A stretch of DNA of 64,000 nucleotides from Rehmannia glutinosa (GCA_016081115.2 CM071924.1:93572616-93636615); one strand, 5' to 3'. Counted from the stretch's first letter, positions 1 to 10,319 are shown. The notes: a model not told the origin generated them from the letters alone. A program made the numbers and translations.

Positions 1-14
1 AGGACATAATAAAA

Positions 15-1722
15 ATGAGATCAGATCATCAATGGATGTACACACGAATACGAGATGGTCTTTTAACTCGAGAGTTCATGGATGGAATTGAAACATTCAT
101 CCAGTTTGCTACTAGTCAAACTGAATGGATGGACATGACAAGAATTAGGTGTCCATGTAACCAAAAAAAGTGCCAAAATAAGAAATTTCTTGATGTGCCC
201 ACTGTGAAATACTACTTGGCGAGATATGGATTCGTACCGAACTACTATGTTTGGACCTTTCAGGGGGAGTCAAACGTGAGGTCTGATGTTGAGAGGGATG
301 TTGGTGGGCCATCTTCTATCACCACTGAAGAAGCCTCCAATTCATACCACACAATGGTTTTGGATATTGCTGGTCCTGAATTTAATGTGGGTGAGACGAA
401 GGAGGCACCGAACCCCGAGGCCCAAAAGTTCTATGATATGCTGAAAGCCGCTGATCAACAGTTGTGGCATGGGTGTGAAAACACTCCCAATTATCTTTGG
501 TAGCTCGACTAATGAGCTTAAAGTCAGAGAACCGGATATCTGAAAAATGTCTTGATCAGATAACTGAGCTCATGAAAGAGATTGTTCCAGAGAATAATCT
601 AGTCACTGATAACTTCTACAACACCAAGAAGTTATTGCGAGGCATGGGGTTGCCGGTTGAGAAGATTGATTGTTGCATAAATGGTTGCATGATATATTGG
701 GGCTCAGATTCAGATATGATCTCTCGTAAGTTTTGTCGCCATTCTCGGTTTGCCAAAGCTCTTGAGGATTGAAAAGCGACAAAAAACTAATATAGCAAAC
801 AAAAAGATGTATTACTTTCCTCCGACTCCTCGACTGCAGAGGTTGTATGCATCTAATGCTACTGCAAAAGATATGAGATGGCATGCCGAACACTTACTAG
901 AGGATGGGGTCATGCGTCATCCCTCGGATTCCCTGACATGGAAGCATTTTAATCAGACTCACTCTAACTTTGCCAATGAAACTCGGAATGTCAGGTTGGG
1001 TTTGTGCACCGATGGCTTTCAACCATTTGGGCAATCAAGGCAACAATATTCATCGTGGCCAGTTATACTAACACCATACAACTTGCCTCCTTGGATGTAT
1101 ATGAAGGAGCAATATATGTTCTTGACTGTATTGGTTCCAGGGCCTAAAAGCCCAAAAGAGAGGTTGGATATTTACCTACAACCGCTCATAGCAGAGTTGG
1201 TTCATTTGTGGGATGTAGGTGTTCATACATACGACATCTCGAAGAAACAAAATTTTCAGATGCGTGGTGTCCTTATGTGGACCATTAGTGATTTCCCTGC
1301 TTATTCGATGTTGTCGGGGTGGAGTACAGCTGGGAGGTTAGCTTGTCCGTATTGCATGGACAAATCAGATGTGTTCACGCTTAGGTGCAGCGGTAAACAA
1401 TCGTGATTTGACAACCATCTGAAGTTCTTGCCCGCAAATCACACATTTCGGAGGAATAAAGATGCATTTAGAAAAGACATAATATTACAACTCATCATCT
1501 AGTTGTTCGGTCTGGATTCGAGATTCTTAGGGAGTTAGAGATGTTAGGTCTAAAGAAAGTCACTGACCTGGATGCAACTAATGTTAATGGACCGATTTCA
1601 AAAACTTGTGGTTGGAAGAAACGAAGCATTTTTTGGGATTTGCCATATTGGAGCTCCAACTTGATACGACACAATTTGGATGTTATGCATATAGAAAAAA
1701 ATGTGTTCGATAATGTATTCAA
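15..1722 (+). pseudogene. CACTA (En/Spm) transposase TNP2, broken and 3'-truncated
   Basis: Degenerate transposase gene of a CACTA DNA transposon; the family's product cuts at CACTA-type ends in the nucleus. The reading starts at 15 with a transposase-associated domain (Cys pair RCPCNQKKC, then KYYLARYGFVPNYYVWTFQG). It changes frame near 497, where VARLMSLKSENRISEKCLDQ continues the spacer, and again near 750-775. A long stretch (about 860-1405) is the Transposase_21/TNP2 core, with motifs such as LYASNATAKDMRWHAEH, GFQPFGQS, YNLPPWMYMKEQYMFLTVL and ACPYCMD. After a stop at 1406 the domain resumes, ending in HNLDVMHIEKNVFDNV at about 1660-1715, a conserved block where TNP2 normally goes on for several hundred residues. 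Here it stops against D27-like intron sequence. Neither CACTA terminus is visible. At least three frame breaks make it non-functional. Confidence 0.9.
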
Positions 1723-1727
1723 AATTT

Positions 1728-2445
1728 GTGCAAATTAAGTTTATATGTTTAAAATTTAAATTTACATGTTGATTTTGCAGATTTTGATAACATGAGCTGT
1801 GAGCTGATATTTGGTGAGGAGCCTCCACGAGAATCCTTAGATCCAGCTTTCACACATCCATGCTATAAACTATGTAATAGTTTTCCTTTTTCTTTATTTT
1901 TCTATCGTCGTATATACTCTTTTTTACAAGAAAAAAATTAATTAAGAGGTAGTCTTCCATTAGACGGTCTAACGGTTAGATGGATCTAAGTCTAATGGAT
2001 TTTATTTTTATAGCCATATATACTTAATGAATTGATTAAATACTTGAGATTTAATTTTGCAGTATATTTGGACTATAGACTGATATATGTTGATATAATT
2101 ACTCATTCAGGCCACCAAAAAGCACCAGAAGAATTGCATAGACAGTACTTAGAGTACCAAACAACTATTTCAACCAGATAATAATTTTCACTACATGATA
2201 TAGTGATTTGTTTTTACATTTACGTCCCTGACATTTGTTTACAAAGTTGCTGGTGTATGGATTGAGTTTATTTATGCAATTGATTACTTTCAATCATAAG
2301 TGTTTATTAAGTTGTTCCATATTTTTATAAATTTTGATAATGTATAATTAAAACGATCGAAAATAAAGAAAAATTATTAAAATAAGATCATATTTTAAAA
2401 ATAAATTGGGAACCCCAGCATGTAATAGAAGAAAATTAGTGTGAA
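1728..2445 (+). pseudogene. DWARF27-like fragment: last intron and last two exons
   Basis: Partial copy of the D27-like gene found complete at 41290-57087. The intron ends at 1780 (TTTTGCAG). Exon 6 (1781-1873) reads without a break as FDNMSCELIFGEEPP, then DPAFTHPCYKL, the conserved Cys-containing C-terminal block of D27 proteins. It ends before GTAATAG. The last exon is recognisable at 2111-2152 (ATKKHQKNCIDST then TAG), but five bases present in the other copies (GCAAG) are missing after the acceptor, so direct splicing shifts frame into a different 20-odd residue tail. Homology with the other copy continues through the 3' flank to about 2445. Exons 1-5 are absent; a CACTA coding fragment abuts at 1722-1728. 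D27 is a plastid iron-containing beta-carotene isomerase starting strigolactone synthesis (family knowledge). This piece cannot encode it. Confidence 0.8.
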
Positions 2446-2735
2446 GAATATCACTACGAGCTTTTCTTTTCCCTACTTTCAGCCATTTTTATTTTATTAC
2501 TAAAATATTGTGATTTATGTTCCTGAAAAATTCTTGGGAGTGTAACATTATTTTTGTGAAATAAACTTTATATCGTGAAGGTTAATCCTTTGAGAACCTT
2601 TTGCACTATAGTGAAAGGAAGTAATACGTAAAAAAGCATCTTTATGATGTGTGTAACCTATACAAAATATAATTTTTGCTTTGTTGAACATATTGGCATA
2701 CTCCATTACCAATTTACCAGTCCGCTATCTATATA
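2446..2735. other. AT-rich spacer, nothing recognised
   Basis: No ORF with family resemblance and no terminal repeats. It lies between the D27-like 3' flank and the hAT element. Confidence 0.5.
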
Positions 2736-2745
2736 AGCACACAAC

Positions 2746-3347
2746 AGGCCGTTCCTATAATTTAAGGGGTCTGGTGCGAAACGAAAAAGGGGCCCTTTAT
2801 ATTCATATAAAACATCAAAAAACAAATGAATTAAAATAAAATAATGCGAATTATATTTCCATTTCGACTTTCTACTACAAAAAAGATACTTTAATATCAT
2901 TACATTATAAATTTAAAGGGAAAAAATTATCAATACATACATATCTCCTTGATTTTGCCCCTGCTTAGGTAAAAGAAAAAAGAAAATAAATTTTGTATTT
3001 TATGAAGGTTCGAACACACGACCTACATTATGCAAGAAAGAGCACAAACCACTACACTTAAAATTTCTTTTATGAAAATTAGTATTCTTTATTTTACTTT
3101 ACGTTACAATACGTCCTGCATAGGTAAACAATAATAAAACAGACTTTGTATATTTAAAGGTTCGAACACGCGACCTCAAGAATGAAAAAGAGGACTCAAG
3201 CCGTCACGACCAAGAGTTCTTTTGTTAAAACTTGTAATCTTTTTCTTACATATCCATATATATCAAACTATTAAATTAATTGAAAAAAATCGGGGCTTCA
3301 GGGGCCCTGTGCGGCGACGCCGCCTTGGCCACCCCTAGGACGGCTCT
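2746..3347. mobile_element. hAT-type non-autonomous element, 602 bp
   Basis: The flanks AGCACACAAC (2736-2745) and AGCACACAAC (3348-3357) are identical, matching the 8-bp or slightly longer target duplication of hAT elements. The left end AGGCCGTTCCTA is an imperfect inverted match to the right end (AGAGCCGTCCTA on the other strand). GC-rich ends with GGGGCCC motifs (2793, 3299) are typical of plant hAT elements of this kind. No transposase is visible. The interior holds two diverged direct copies of about 150 bp, each with a B-box-like GGTTCGAACAC followed by GCGACCT or ACGACCT (about 3007 and 3160). Confidence 0.75.
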
Positions 3348-3741
3348 AGCACACAACATATACATCAAATAATAATAATAAAAATATATATTTTAATACT
3401 TACGGCATGATTGGTATGCATGAATGAAGTGGGAATGAAATGTGCATTCTCAGGTTCATTTTCATTCACACGATTGGTATATTTAAAGGTTAGAAATATC
3501 CATTCCCATGTAAATCCCTATATCTTTCTTTTTAACGAAACGGTAGAATAATATATATCAACCAAAGCTCAAGAACGAAATTAAAATTCGTGGGCCAAAT
3601 GACCCAAAATTCTAATGGAGCAAAATGAAAAACCAAAAGAAAGGGAGGAAATCTCAAACACAAAGATTAACTAGAAAAACAGAACTCAGTAAAGACAAGA
3701 GGCATCAGGCCCCAGTTCTGAAAAAACCAAAAACAGAAAAA

Positions 3742-4205
3742 CTAACAGAAAAAAGAGAAGCCTTTCCAAATGAACATTTTGATTTTTTCCTTAGTATCCA
3801 CTGTCCAAGTCTGTTTGCACACCAAGCCCAATCTATTTTTCAGGTAGTTGTTTCCCACAGAACAAATATTCTCACATTTTCCCTTAATAAGTTCTTTATA
3901 AGCCGATTTCACTCTAAAGTAGCCATTCTTCTTAAAGTCCCAGACAAATCTGTCAAAGTTCCTATCATGATGGATTTTAAGCACCTTAATCAAACCTTCA
4001 TCTTCAGGGTTGAAAGTAGAGTCAATTAATTCATGGTTCATGAGAAAAGAGGTCACTAACCCAATCCAGTGATGCAACATTTGGTGAGAGATTAGTGGGA
4101 AGGAAATTCTTTTTGCCTAGGAGCCATGGATCCTGCCAGATATGAAGAATCCAATATCCAATAGTATGAAATTAGTCATTCCTCCAATCTCCCATGGTTT
4201 TGATC
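3742..4205 (-). pseudogene. LINE (non-LTR) retrotransposon fragment, zinc-binding RT C-terminal region
   Basis: Minus-strand reading shows the region that follows reverse transcriptase in plant LINEs (zf-RVT type). WILHIWQDPWLLG, encoded near 4165-4125, corresponds to the usual I.IW.DPWL block. It is followed by DRFVWDFKKNGYFRVKSAYKE (about 3975-3915), the classic W...NG.F.VKSAY motif, and by KIKMFIWK (about 3770). The fragment stops at about 3742. No catalytic RT, endonuclease or poly(A) tail is present. It lies inside the PIF/Harbinger element, so it was either captured or inserted there and truncated. Confidence 0.75.
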
Positions 4206-4432
4206 ATTCCCAATCTGTCAGAAATGAAATTATTTTTATTTTGGACAAAATTATCCTCTTTTTAAACTCATAAAAAATTTATATAAAATTTAATATACAC
4301 CAAAATTTAATATTTATTTTTATTTTATTACAATTGCAATTTTTTTTTTATAATTTTAGCATGCTTCTCACTCTATTTTCTTTCATTTTTCTTTTCATTT
4401 GAGCATGTAAATATTTGTTTAAATGCACAACA

Positions 4433-4683
4433 AAGCTATCAAACGGGTGGGGTCGGGATAGCCTGTGCCGGCCCATTGGGCCAAAGAAGAAAATTAGGAT
4501 AAATAGGGTCGGGCCAAACATTGACCGAGCCTTTTATTATTGGAGCCCAACCTATGAAAATACACATTAAAATATGGTCGACCTGTGATTTGGGCCAAAT
4601 GGCCCGATTCATTTCAGGCCTCTAATAATCAAGTCCAATCCGATCTTTTTACCTGGCCGGGCTCATTTTGACAGCTCTAACAG
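4433..4683. mobile_element. Small inverted-repeat element (MITE), about 250 bp
   Basis: The left end AAAGCTATCAAACGGG and the complement of the right end, AGAGCTGTCAAAATGAGC, are imperfect inverted repeats. The interior is rich in GGGCC, GGCCC and GGGTCGGG words. I could not settle a target duplication, so the superfamily is open (hAT-like possible). Confidence 0.5.
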
Positions 4684-4954
4684 ACATAAGGGAAATTTGA
4701 TCTTGGGTTGTTTGATAATTTGCGACCTGATAAAATAAAATTGTGTCATTAATGCTAAACGAATATTTTGCATAAATTTAAAAATATCTAAAAATGATTC
4801 CACTATATATATTTAATGGGGAAAAAGATTATTTAAAATTTAAAGATAAAGTTAATAAACATAACAAAACTCATTCTTTTTCAAAAACACAATCTACTAA
4901 AGGGTAATTTAGTCATTAAAAATATTTCACTACATTCTTATAATTTATTTTTAG

Positions 4955-5682
4955 GGTTATTGATTTTTTAGTACCTGGCCTATAGGCACTTTGCTGGTTT
5001 GGTACCGTACATTTCGGAGTTACCAAATTAGTACCCTTACTTCACATTTTTTAATGAATTGGTACCTATTAACTTTTAAAGACGAAAATGCCCATAAGAA
5101 GTTATGTTTCAATTAGAATTATTAAATTTAAAAATAAATTTAATTAAGAAATAACTTATTATTATTTAAATTAAATTATTAAATTCCTAATTGTAAAAAA
5201 GAAAACTAATTAATTAATTAATTTTCAAAATACGATTAAAAACTATTTAAAAATTAATACATTAATAAAAAAATGCTATAATGTTCTTATTTACTATTTG
5301 AATTTTAATTTTTTGAATTATTTAATTTTCTTTCTTAAAATTAGTTAACTAAATTAATTTTATTTTTGATTAACCTTATTATTTTATTGATTTAATGTGA
5401 TTAATTTTATTTTTTCTTAATTTCTTTAATATTTTTAGAAACTTATTTTTTTTATTAATTAAATTAATTAAAATTTTAATTGATTTTATAATTTACATAA
5501 GTATACTCAAAAATTTATTTTAAGTATAACTTATGTTTCTTGGGGGCATTTTCGTCATTTAAAGTGAATAGGTACCAATTTATAAAAAAATGTGAAGTAT
5601 GAGCACTAAATTGGTAACTCGAAAATGTCAGGTACCAAACCAGCAAAGTGCCTATAGGTCAGGTACTAAAAAATCAATAACC
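4955..5682. mobile_element. Mutator-like MITE with long (~150-bp) inverted repeats
   Basis: The ends start GGTTATTGATTTTTTAGTAC and remain inverted copies for roughly 150 bp, including CTATAGGCACTTTGCTGGTT on both arms. The direct flank TTTATTTTTA occurs on both sides (4944-4953 and 5683-5692), in line with the 9-10-bp duplications of Mutator-like elements. The centre is AT-rich and non-coding. Confidence 0.8.
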
Positions 5683-5939
5683 TTTATTTTTAATTATCAA
5701 TCATGAATTTGGAATCGAGTTAGAAATGAATTTTCCATTCTTTTCTCATTTCTACTGATATCAAACATAAGAAATGAATACATATAGCATTCCGTATCCT
5801 TTGTTATTGTATTCCAGATTAGTTCATTCAATTTCTATTCAATTCTATTCATTCATACCAATCATGCCGTTAATTATCTAAAAATATTAACACGTATATA
5901 CAAAACATGATAAAATAATATATGCATGTATATATATAA

Positions 5940-6045
5940 TAAAAACAAACAAAATAAGTTCGTAATAATCGAGAAGGATTTAAAACAAAAAACCAAACGA
6001 GTTCCAAATTTATTTATCAATCTATTAGATGATATCCAAGTTGGT
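5940..6045. repeat. Dispersed intergenic block, copy 1
   Basis: Contains GGATTTAAAACAAAA followed by CCAAACGAGTTCC and AATTTATTTAT. Longer, better-preserved versions lie at 21573-21768 with 25592-25880, and at 29345-29960. Confidence 0.5.
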
Positions 6046-6074
6046 AGAACTGTTTGATAAATGATTTTATCATA

Positions 6075-6350
6075 ATTTTGATGATTTTGTTTTTATACCA
6101 AAATAATGTTTTTAAATGTTGTCCAAATACTCTTAAATGATTTAAATTGTTTCTACTTATTTTACGGAGTATTTCTTCAAGTTTATTTTCGACAAAAATT
6201 GGACAACAATTTTAATGATTTTGTGTTAATGTGTTTTTACATCAAAATAATATTTCTAATGTTGTCCAAAATACTCCCGATCGGTTTACATATTTTTACT
6301 AATTTTTCGGAGTATTTCTTGAAGTTTATTTTCGATAAAATATTGGACAA
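6075..6350. repeat. Direct duplication of ~135 bp near the Copia 5' end
   Basis: Two diverged copies (about 6080-6210 and 6215-6350) share TGTTGTCCAAA, ATACTC, TTTCGGAGTATTTCTT and AAGTTTATTTTCGA. Probably the outer part of the following Copia LTR, but the exact LTR start could not be fixed. Confidence 0.5.
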
Positions 6351-6705
6351 CACTTTTGTCTCGTGTTAAACCGGACAACCCGTGTCTCGATGCATTAGTT
6401 TTGAAAGCGAACGAGACGTTTTGGAAAACCTCAGCAGTCGACCAGTCCGATTTGAAAAGGTAGACCGGTGCACCAAGAGAAACAGAGTTCACTATTTCTC
6501 AAAATGATGCAGGGTGACCGGTCCCTATGGGGGGCGACCGGTCGGACCCCTGGTCGACCGGTCGGACCCCCCCTGGACCGGTCCAAGGGATGGTTCATCT
6601 TTGTGTAATTTTGTTTTTTTGCTTTGTCTTGACGGTCGCATACATGGTTTGACAAAGAAAATTCTAACCGTTGTGCGGTGAGACAACTTTTCCCTAAATT
6701 GTGGG

Positions 6706-7505
6706 ATTGATTTCTAACAGCTATATTCTTCATTTGTCTTGCAATTTTTTACAGATTTCAATTTCTTAGGAGGAGCCTATCATGTTCAAGACATATTCTA
6801 TAAATAGATGAAGAATTGAAGCAACACAATAAGATAGAATACTACAACCCAATAAGATACACTCAAGCAAACATATTTGTACTTCATTGTTATTATTCTT
6901 GTTAGAATAGCCTAAGGTCTTTCACTTTCACATCTTGAGGTCTAGGCATATTTCTTGATTACACTTGCACTCAAATTTGTATCATTCATTATTGAGTTGT
7001 AATCTTGAGTTATCATTCAACACAAGATATCCTTGTGAGTGTTCTTGTAGTAAGAACACACTTGGATGATCTAGGTGATAGGTGCAAGGAGATTGTGGTG
7101 ATCTTCTTATTGAAGAGTGTGGTGCTCTTTGAGGTGTTGAAGAATTTGGTATTCTTCAAGGTTGGAGATTGTGGCAATCTTCACAAGATGCCGTTGGAAA
7201 TTGTGGTAATCTTCAAGATAGATTGTGGTAATCTCAAAGGTGGTGTTGAAGAAGAGTGTGGTGCTCTTCAAGGTGATGTGGTAATTAATAAAATCTTTTT
7301 TTCTTTTCGAAATCCATCCCGGAGATACTGGGGTGGTAGAGGATTAGGCCCTAGGTGGGTTGAACCTCTATAAATCGACGCGTATTGTTTACTTCCCGCA
7401 CCTTTACTATTGTTTTGGCTTGTTTGATTAGAAAAAGAGGGCTAAATCGAGAAAATGGAGATAATCTATTCACCCCCTAGATTATCGTAGCCGCTTGGGC
7501 TTACA
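6706..7505 (+). repeat. Copia 5' LTR (part shared with the 3' LTR)
   Basis: Contains a TATA box (TCTATAAATAG, about 6796-6806). A run of short hairpin-like words with loop TGTGGT occupies 7075-7290. It ends TTACA at 7505 and is followed directly by the tRNA-Met primer site. Further upstream (6435-6595) are repeated GACCGGTC palindromes that probably belong to the same LTR. Confidence 0.75.
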
Positions 7506-7507
7506 AG

Positions 7508-7520
7508 TGGTATCAGAGCC
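7508..7520 (+). promoter_or_regulatory. Primer-binding site, initiator tRNA-Met type
   Basis: TGGTATCAGAGCC two bases after the LTR end (TTACA|AG). This is the standard minus-strand priming site of plant Copia elements. Confidence 0.85.
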
Positions 7521-8772
7521 AAACTCTTTGGCAAGCTCGTTCCACATCGCGAGTAAAGATGAACGATCATCGGCTACGAATGAAGTCTACCTTACCGGTG
7601 CCTCCACCACCAAGCCACCACTATTTGATTCCAAAAATTATACATTTTGGAAAGAAAGAATGGAATGCTATCTACAAGGTTGCGGGTTCGATATTTGGAA
7701 TACGGTCATTAATGAAGAATCCATTCCGATGATGGACACACCACACACCTCCAAAGGCTTCAAAGAGCTCAATGATGAAGAGAAGAAAATCATTTCCTTA
7801 AACGGTAAAGCTCTTAATATTTTATATTGTTCACTTACCATTTTGGAATATGATCATATTGTAGGAATTAAATCGGCTCATGAAGCATGGAAAAAATTAG
7901 AAGAAGTACATGAAAATGAAAGGAGTCACTCAAAAGCATCTACTTCTCAAGTGGATACAAAATCAAATCCAAGGAACAAGCCTCTTACAACATCCAACTA
8001 TAAAGAAGTTGATCAATGTCTTATGGGCTTCGAAGAAGAAAACGAGGTAAGTTCTAAACCTTCTACTTCCTATGATAATGAATTGCAAAATGAATATAGT
8101 GATTTGCAAAATGATTATGATGAGCTTCAAAATGAATTCCAAACCTTACTTGTTAAATACAAAGATTTGAAAAAGGAATTGAATGTTTTGAAAAATGATA
8201 AGGATAGTCTATTTGTTTCCTATGAATCACTATCATGTGCTCACACCACCACACTTGACAATGTTAGAAACCTTGAAAAAGAAAATAGTACTCTTGTTGA
8301 TGATATTAATTGCATGAAAAATGATTTATCAAAATCCAACTTGATTACCAATAAAATGTCCAATATTGTTGATATTCATAATTGTAATAAATGACTTGAT
8401 CATAAGCCTAATATTGTTAATCATATGAAAAAGAATCAAGTCTCTATGCATGCTGGTCATTATGCTCCTCGAATTATTACTTATTTTTATTGTGGTAAAA
8501 AGGGTCACACGGTTAATACTTGTCGGGCTAGAAATAGCTCTAATTATTGTTGGAGACCTAAAAGTCTCAAAGCTAATCCCAAAGGACCCAAATACTTGAG
8601 GGTACCACAAAACAATGTCGTATTAGGTACCCGGCGGAATAAGAATCAAGGAAAATTTATACCGCCAAGAAGACATCAAATGACCGTCTCATTTGATCAA
8701 AGGAGAAGACATCACCACAATGAATTTCCAAGAGAAAGATATTATCAACAATGGAAAAGACATAATGATTGA
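7510..8772 (+). pseudogene. Copia gag remnant (UBN2-type, coiled coil, zinc knuckle)
   Basis: Capsid-like protein of the deleted Copia element. The frame opens without a usable ATG after the primer site. KPPLFDSKNYTFWKERMECYL and KALNILYCSL are UBN2-type gag motifs. Residues from about 8080 to 8330 form a strong coiled coil (repeats of NELQNEYSDLQNDYDELQNE type). A stop at about 8394 separates the zinc-knuckle part in the next ORF (from 8425). There YCGKKGHTVNTC (about 8488-8523) has lost the first Cys of the usual C-x2-C-x4-H-x4-C because the expected TGT is TAT. The tail is Arg/His-rich. Sequence after 8772 is LTR. Lack of a start, the stop and the missing Cys mark it as non-functional. Confidence 0.75.
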
Positions 8773-9555
8773 TTTTTAACAGCTATAATCTTGATTTTAA
8801 ATGGTTTCTTTTGCAGAAAATCACTCCCCAAGGAGGAGCCTATGTCTGGAAATTAAGCCAAGACCTCTCCATAAATGGAGGCTTCATTCAAGCAACTAGA
8901 AATAATATAACATACAAGCAAAGAGCATACAAGCAAACACTTTCATATCTTGTTGTATTAGCCTAAGTACTTTCACTTTCACATCTTGAGGTCTAGGCTT
9001 ATTTCTTGATTACACTTGCACATTTGTATCATTCATTATCGAGTTGTAATCTTGAATTTGTGAGTATTCTTGTGGTAAGAACACACTTGGATGTTCTAGG
9101 TGATAGGTGCAAGAAGATTGCGGTGATCTTCTTATTCAAGAGTGTGGTGCTCTTGAGGTGATTGAAGAATTTGGTGTTCTTTAAGGTTGAAGATTGTGGT
9201 AATCTTCACAAGGTACCGTTGGAGATTGTGGTGATCTTCAAGTGAGATTGTGGTAATCTCAAAGGTGGTGTTGAAGAAGAGTGTGGTGCTCTTCAAGGTG
9301 TTGTTGTAAGTTGAATTTGTATTAATTGTGGTAATTAATAATTTTTTTTCTTTTTCGAAACCCATCCCGGATATACTGGGGTGATAGAGCACGTAGTCCC
9401 TAGGTGGGGTGAAGCTCTATAAATCGTCGTGTGTTGTTTACTTTTCGCACCTTTATTCTTGTCTTGGCGTATTTGATTCAAAAAGAGGGTATAATCGAAA
9501 AAATGGAGATAATCTATTCACCCCCTCTAGATTATCGTAGCCGCTTGGACTTACA
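8767..9555 (+). repeat. Copia 3' LTR, 5'-truncated
   Basis: Aligns with 6706-7505 from GATTGATTT onwards, including the AGGAGGAGCCTAT block, the hairpin-word run (9110-9310) and the CTTACA end. The part of the LTR upstream of 6706 has no counterpart here. Confidence 0.75.
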
Positions 9556-10102
9556 TTATCTCCACTCTTTCTACCAGTAATAATGGTCCTGTCAATTCCA
9601 TATCCATAAATGAAGGTATCAAGATTCTTCGTGGGAATTATGACTTAGCCTTCACATAAATAATGAATCTCATTTCTTGGTGATTCGCGGGATATGCCGC
9701 AACCGCGTCCCCAGTGGTTTTGAACTGATCGCTCCCGTCCTTGGCGACCACCACATTAGGCCTGATGATCCCCTGTTTCCCCAACATCTTGCGATCGTCA
9801 CTCTTAAACCACACGGGATATCCATCCGACAACGACATTAATAGTCGACGATGAGAGCTGCTAGCTGTCATGACATTCTGATCAGATAGACGTTGTTGCG
9901 CGTTAGAGAGCCTCAACACTTGAGATAGCTCGGCTAATATGTTGACCGCATTATGGGTGAGTTGAGTGGCATTCACCATCTTATTCTCGATGATTGATTT
10001 GTACTCGGGTTTGACTATTAGATCCCGACAGCATTCCTCAAGGGAATAAAAGATTGCAAGTTCTTCCTGGATTATGTTGTGGATATCTTTGCATGACTCC
10101 AT
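9556..10102 (-). pseudogene. Pectin methylesterase (PMEI-PME) 5' fragment
   Basis: Minus-strand ORF beginning at 10102 (MESCKDIHNIIQEELA). The first ~95 residues are the C-terminal half of a PME-inhibitor pro-domain (LTHNAVNILAELSQVL, then HRRLL). Then come GYPVWFKSDDRKML, PNVVVAKDGSDQFKTTGDAV and AAYPANHQEMRFIIYVKA, the linker and first strands of the pectinesterase beta-helix. A stop at 9638 is bypassed only by a frameshift, after which LDTFIYGYGIDRTIITGRKS matches the next conserved block. The fragment ends at 9556 against the Copia LTR. The catalytic Asp and QD/Arg regions, the usual intron and the second exon are missing. PMEs de-esterify wall homogalacturonan (family knowledge). Confidence 0.85.
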
Positions 10103-10163
10103 TTTCCTAGTAGGTGATCATGATACCATTGATGGTATCATGATAACCTACTAGGGAAATGGA
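10098..10163. repeat. Palindrome joining two head-to-head PME copies
   Basis: Arms 10098-10129 and 10132-10163 are 32 bp each with about two mismatches and a 2-base centre (TG). Core: TCATGATACCAT / ATGGTATCATGA. Confidence 0.9.
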
Positions 10164-10315
10164 GGCCCCAACATAGTCCACGAAGAACTTGCAATCTTTT
10201 ATTACCTTGAGGAATACCGTCGGATCTAATAGTCAAACCAGAGTACAAATCGATCATCGAATGGGGTCCGTGGACGTTGTTCACCTTAATCTTTGTCGTG
10301 GCCTCTATTGCTTTC
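10132..10315 (+). pseudogene. Second, inverted PME fragment
   Basis: Plus-strand sequence matching the start of the minus-strand PME copy. It has ATGGAG at 10159, then a small deletion, then GAAGAACTTGCAATCTTTTA, GAGGAAT and GGATCTAATAGTCAAACC to about 10262. A stop appears a few codons after the ATG (CCAACATAG) and there are several small indels. From about 10265 the sequence differs. It reads WTLFTLIFVVASIAF, a hydrophobic stretch of the sort found at the N-terminus of PME precursors, which would be out of order here (inference). Confidence 0.7.
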
Positions 10316-10319
10316 GGGG

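Larger units (their letters stand above)
3403..5869. mobile_element. PIF/Harbinger-like element, 2467 bp, with nested insertions
   Basis: Perfect 16-bp terminal inverted repeats CGGCATGATTGGTATG (3403-3418, and its complement ending at 5869) are flanked by TTA on both sides (3400-3402 and 5870-5872), the three-base duplication of PIF/Harbinger elements. Subterminal parts are rich in GAATG and CATTC words. No Harbinger transposase or Myb-like ORF is visible. The interior holds a LINE-derived fragment (minus strand, 3742-4205), a small inverted-repeat element (about 4433-4683) and a Mutator-like MITE (4955-5682). A second related end lies at 20421-20515. Confidence 0.85.
6706..9555 (+). mobile_element. 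Internally deleted Copia-type LTR retrotransposon (gag only)
   Basis: A terminal region (6706-7505) and its partner (8767-9555) are direct copies flanking a gag-only interior. Both end in CCGCTTGG(G/A)CTTACA. The primer-binding site TGGTATCAGAGC, complementary to initiator tRNA-Met, follows the left LTR at 7508. No protease, integrase or reverse transcriptase is present. Immediately after the gag zinc-knuckle region the sequence runs into the middle of the 3' LTR. I infer one deletion removed pol together with the start of the 3' LTR. The left LTR probably extends upstream to about 6075-6360. The right flank at 9556 lies within a PME fragment, but the matching PME portion is not on the left side. 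Confidence 0.75.
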
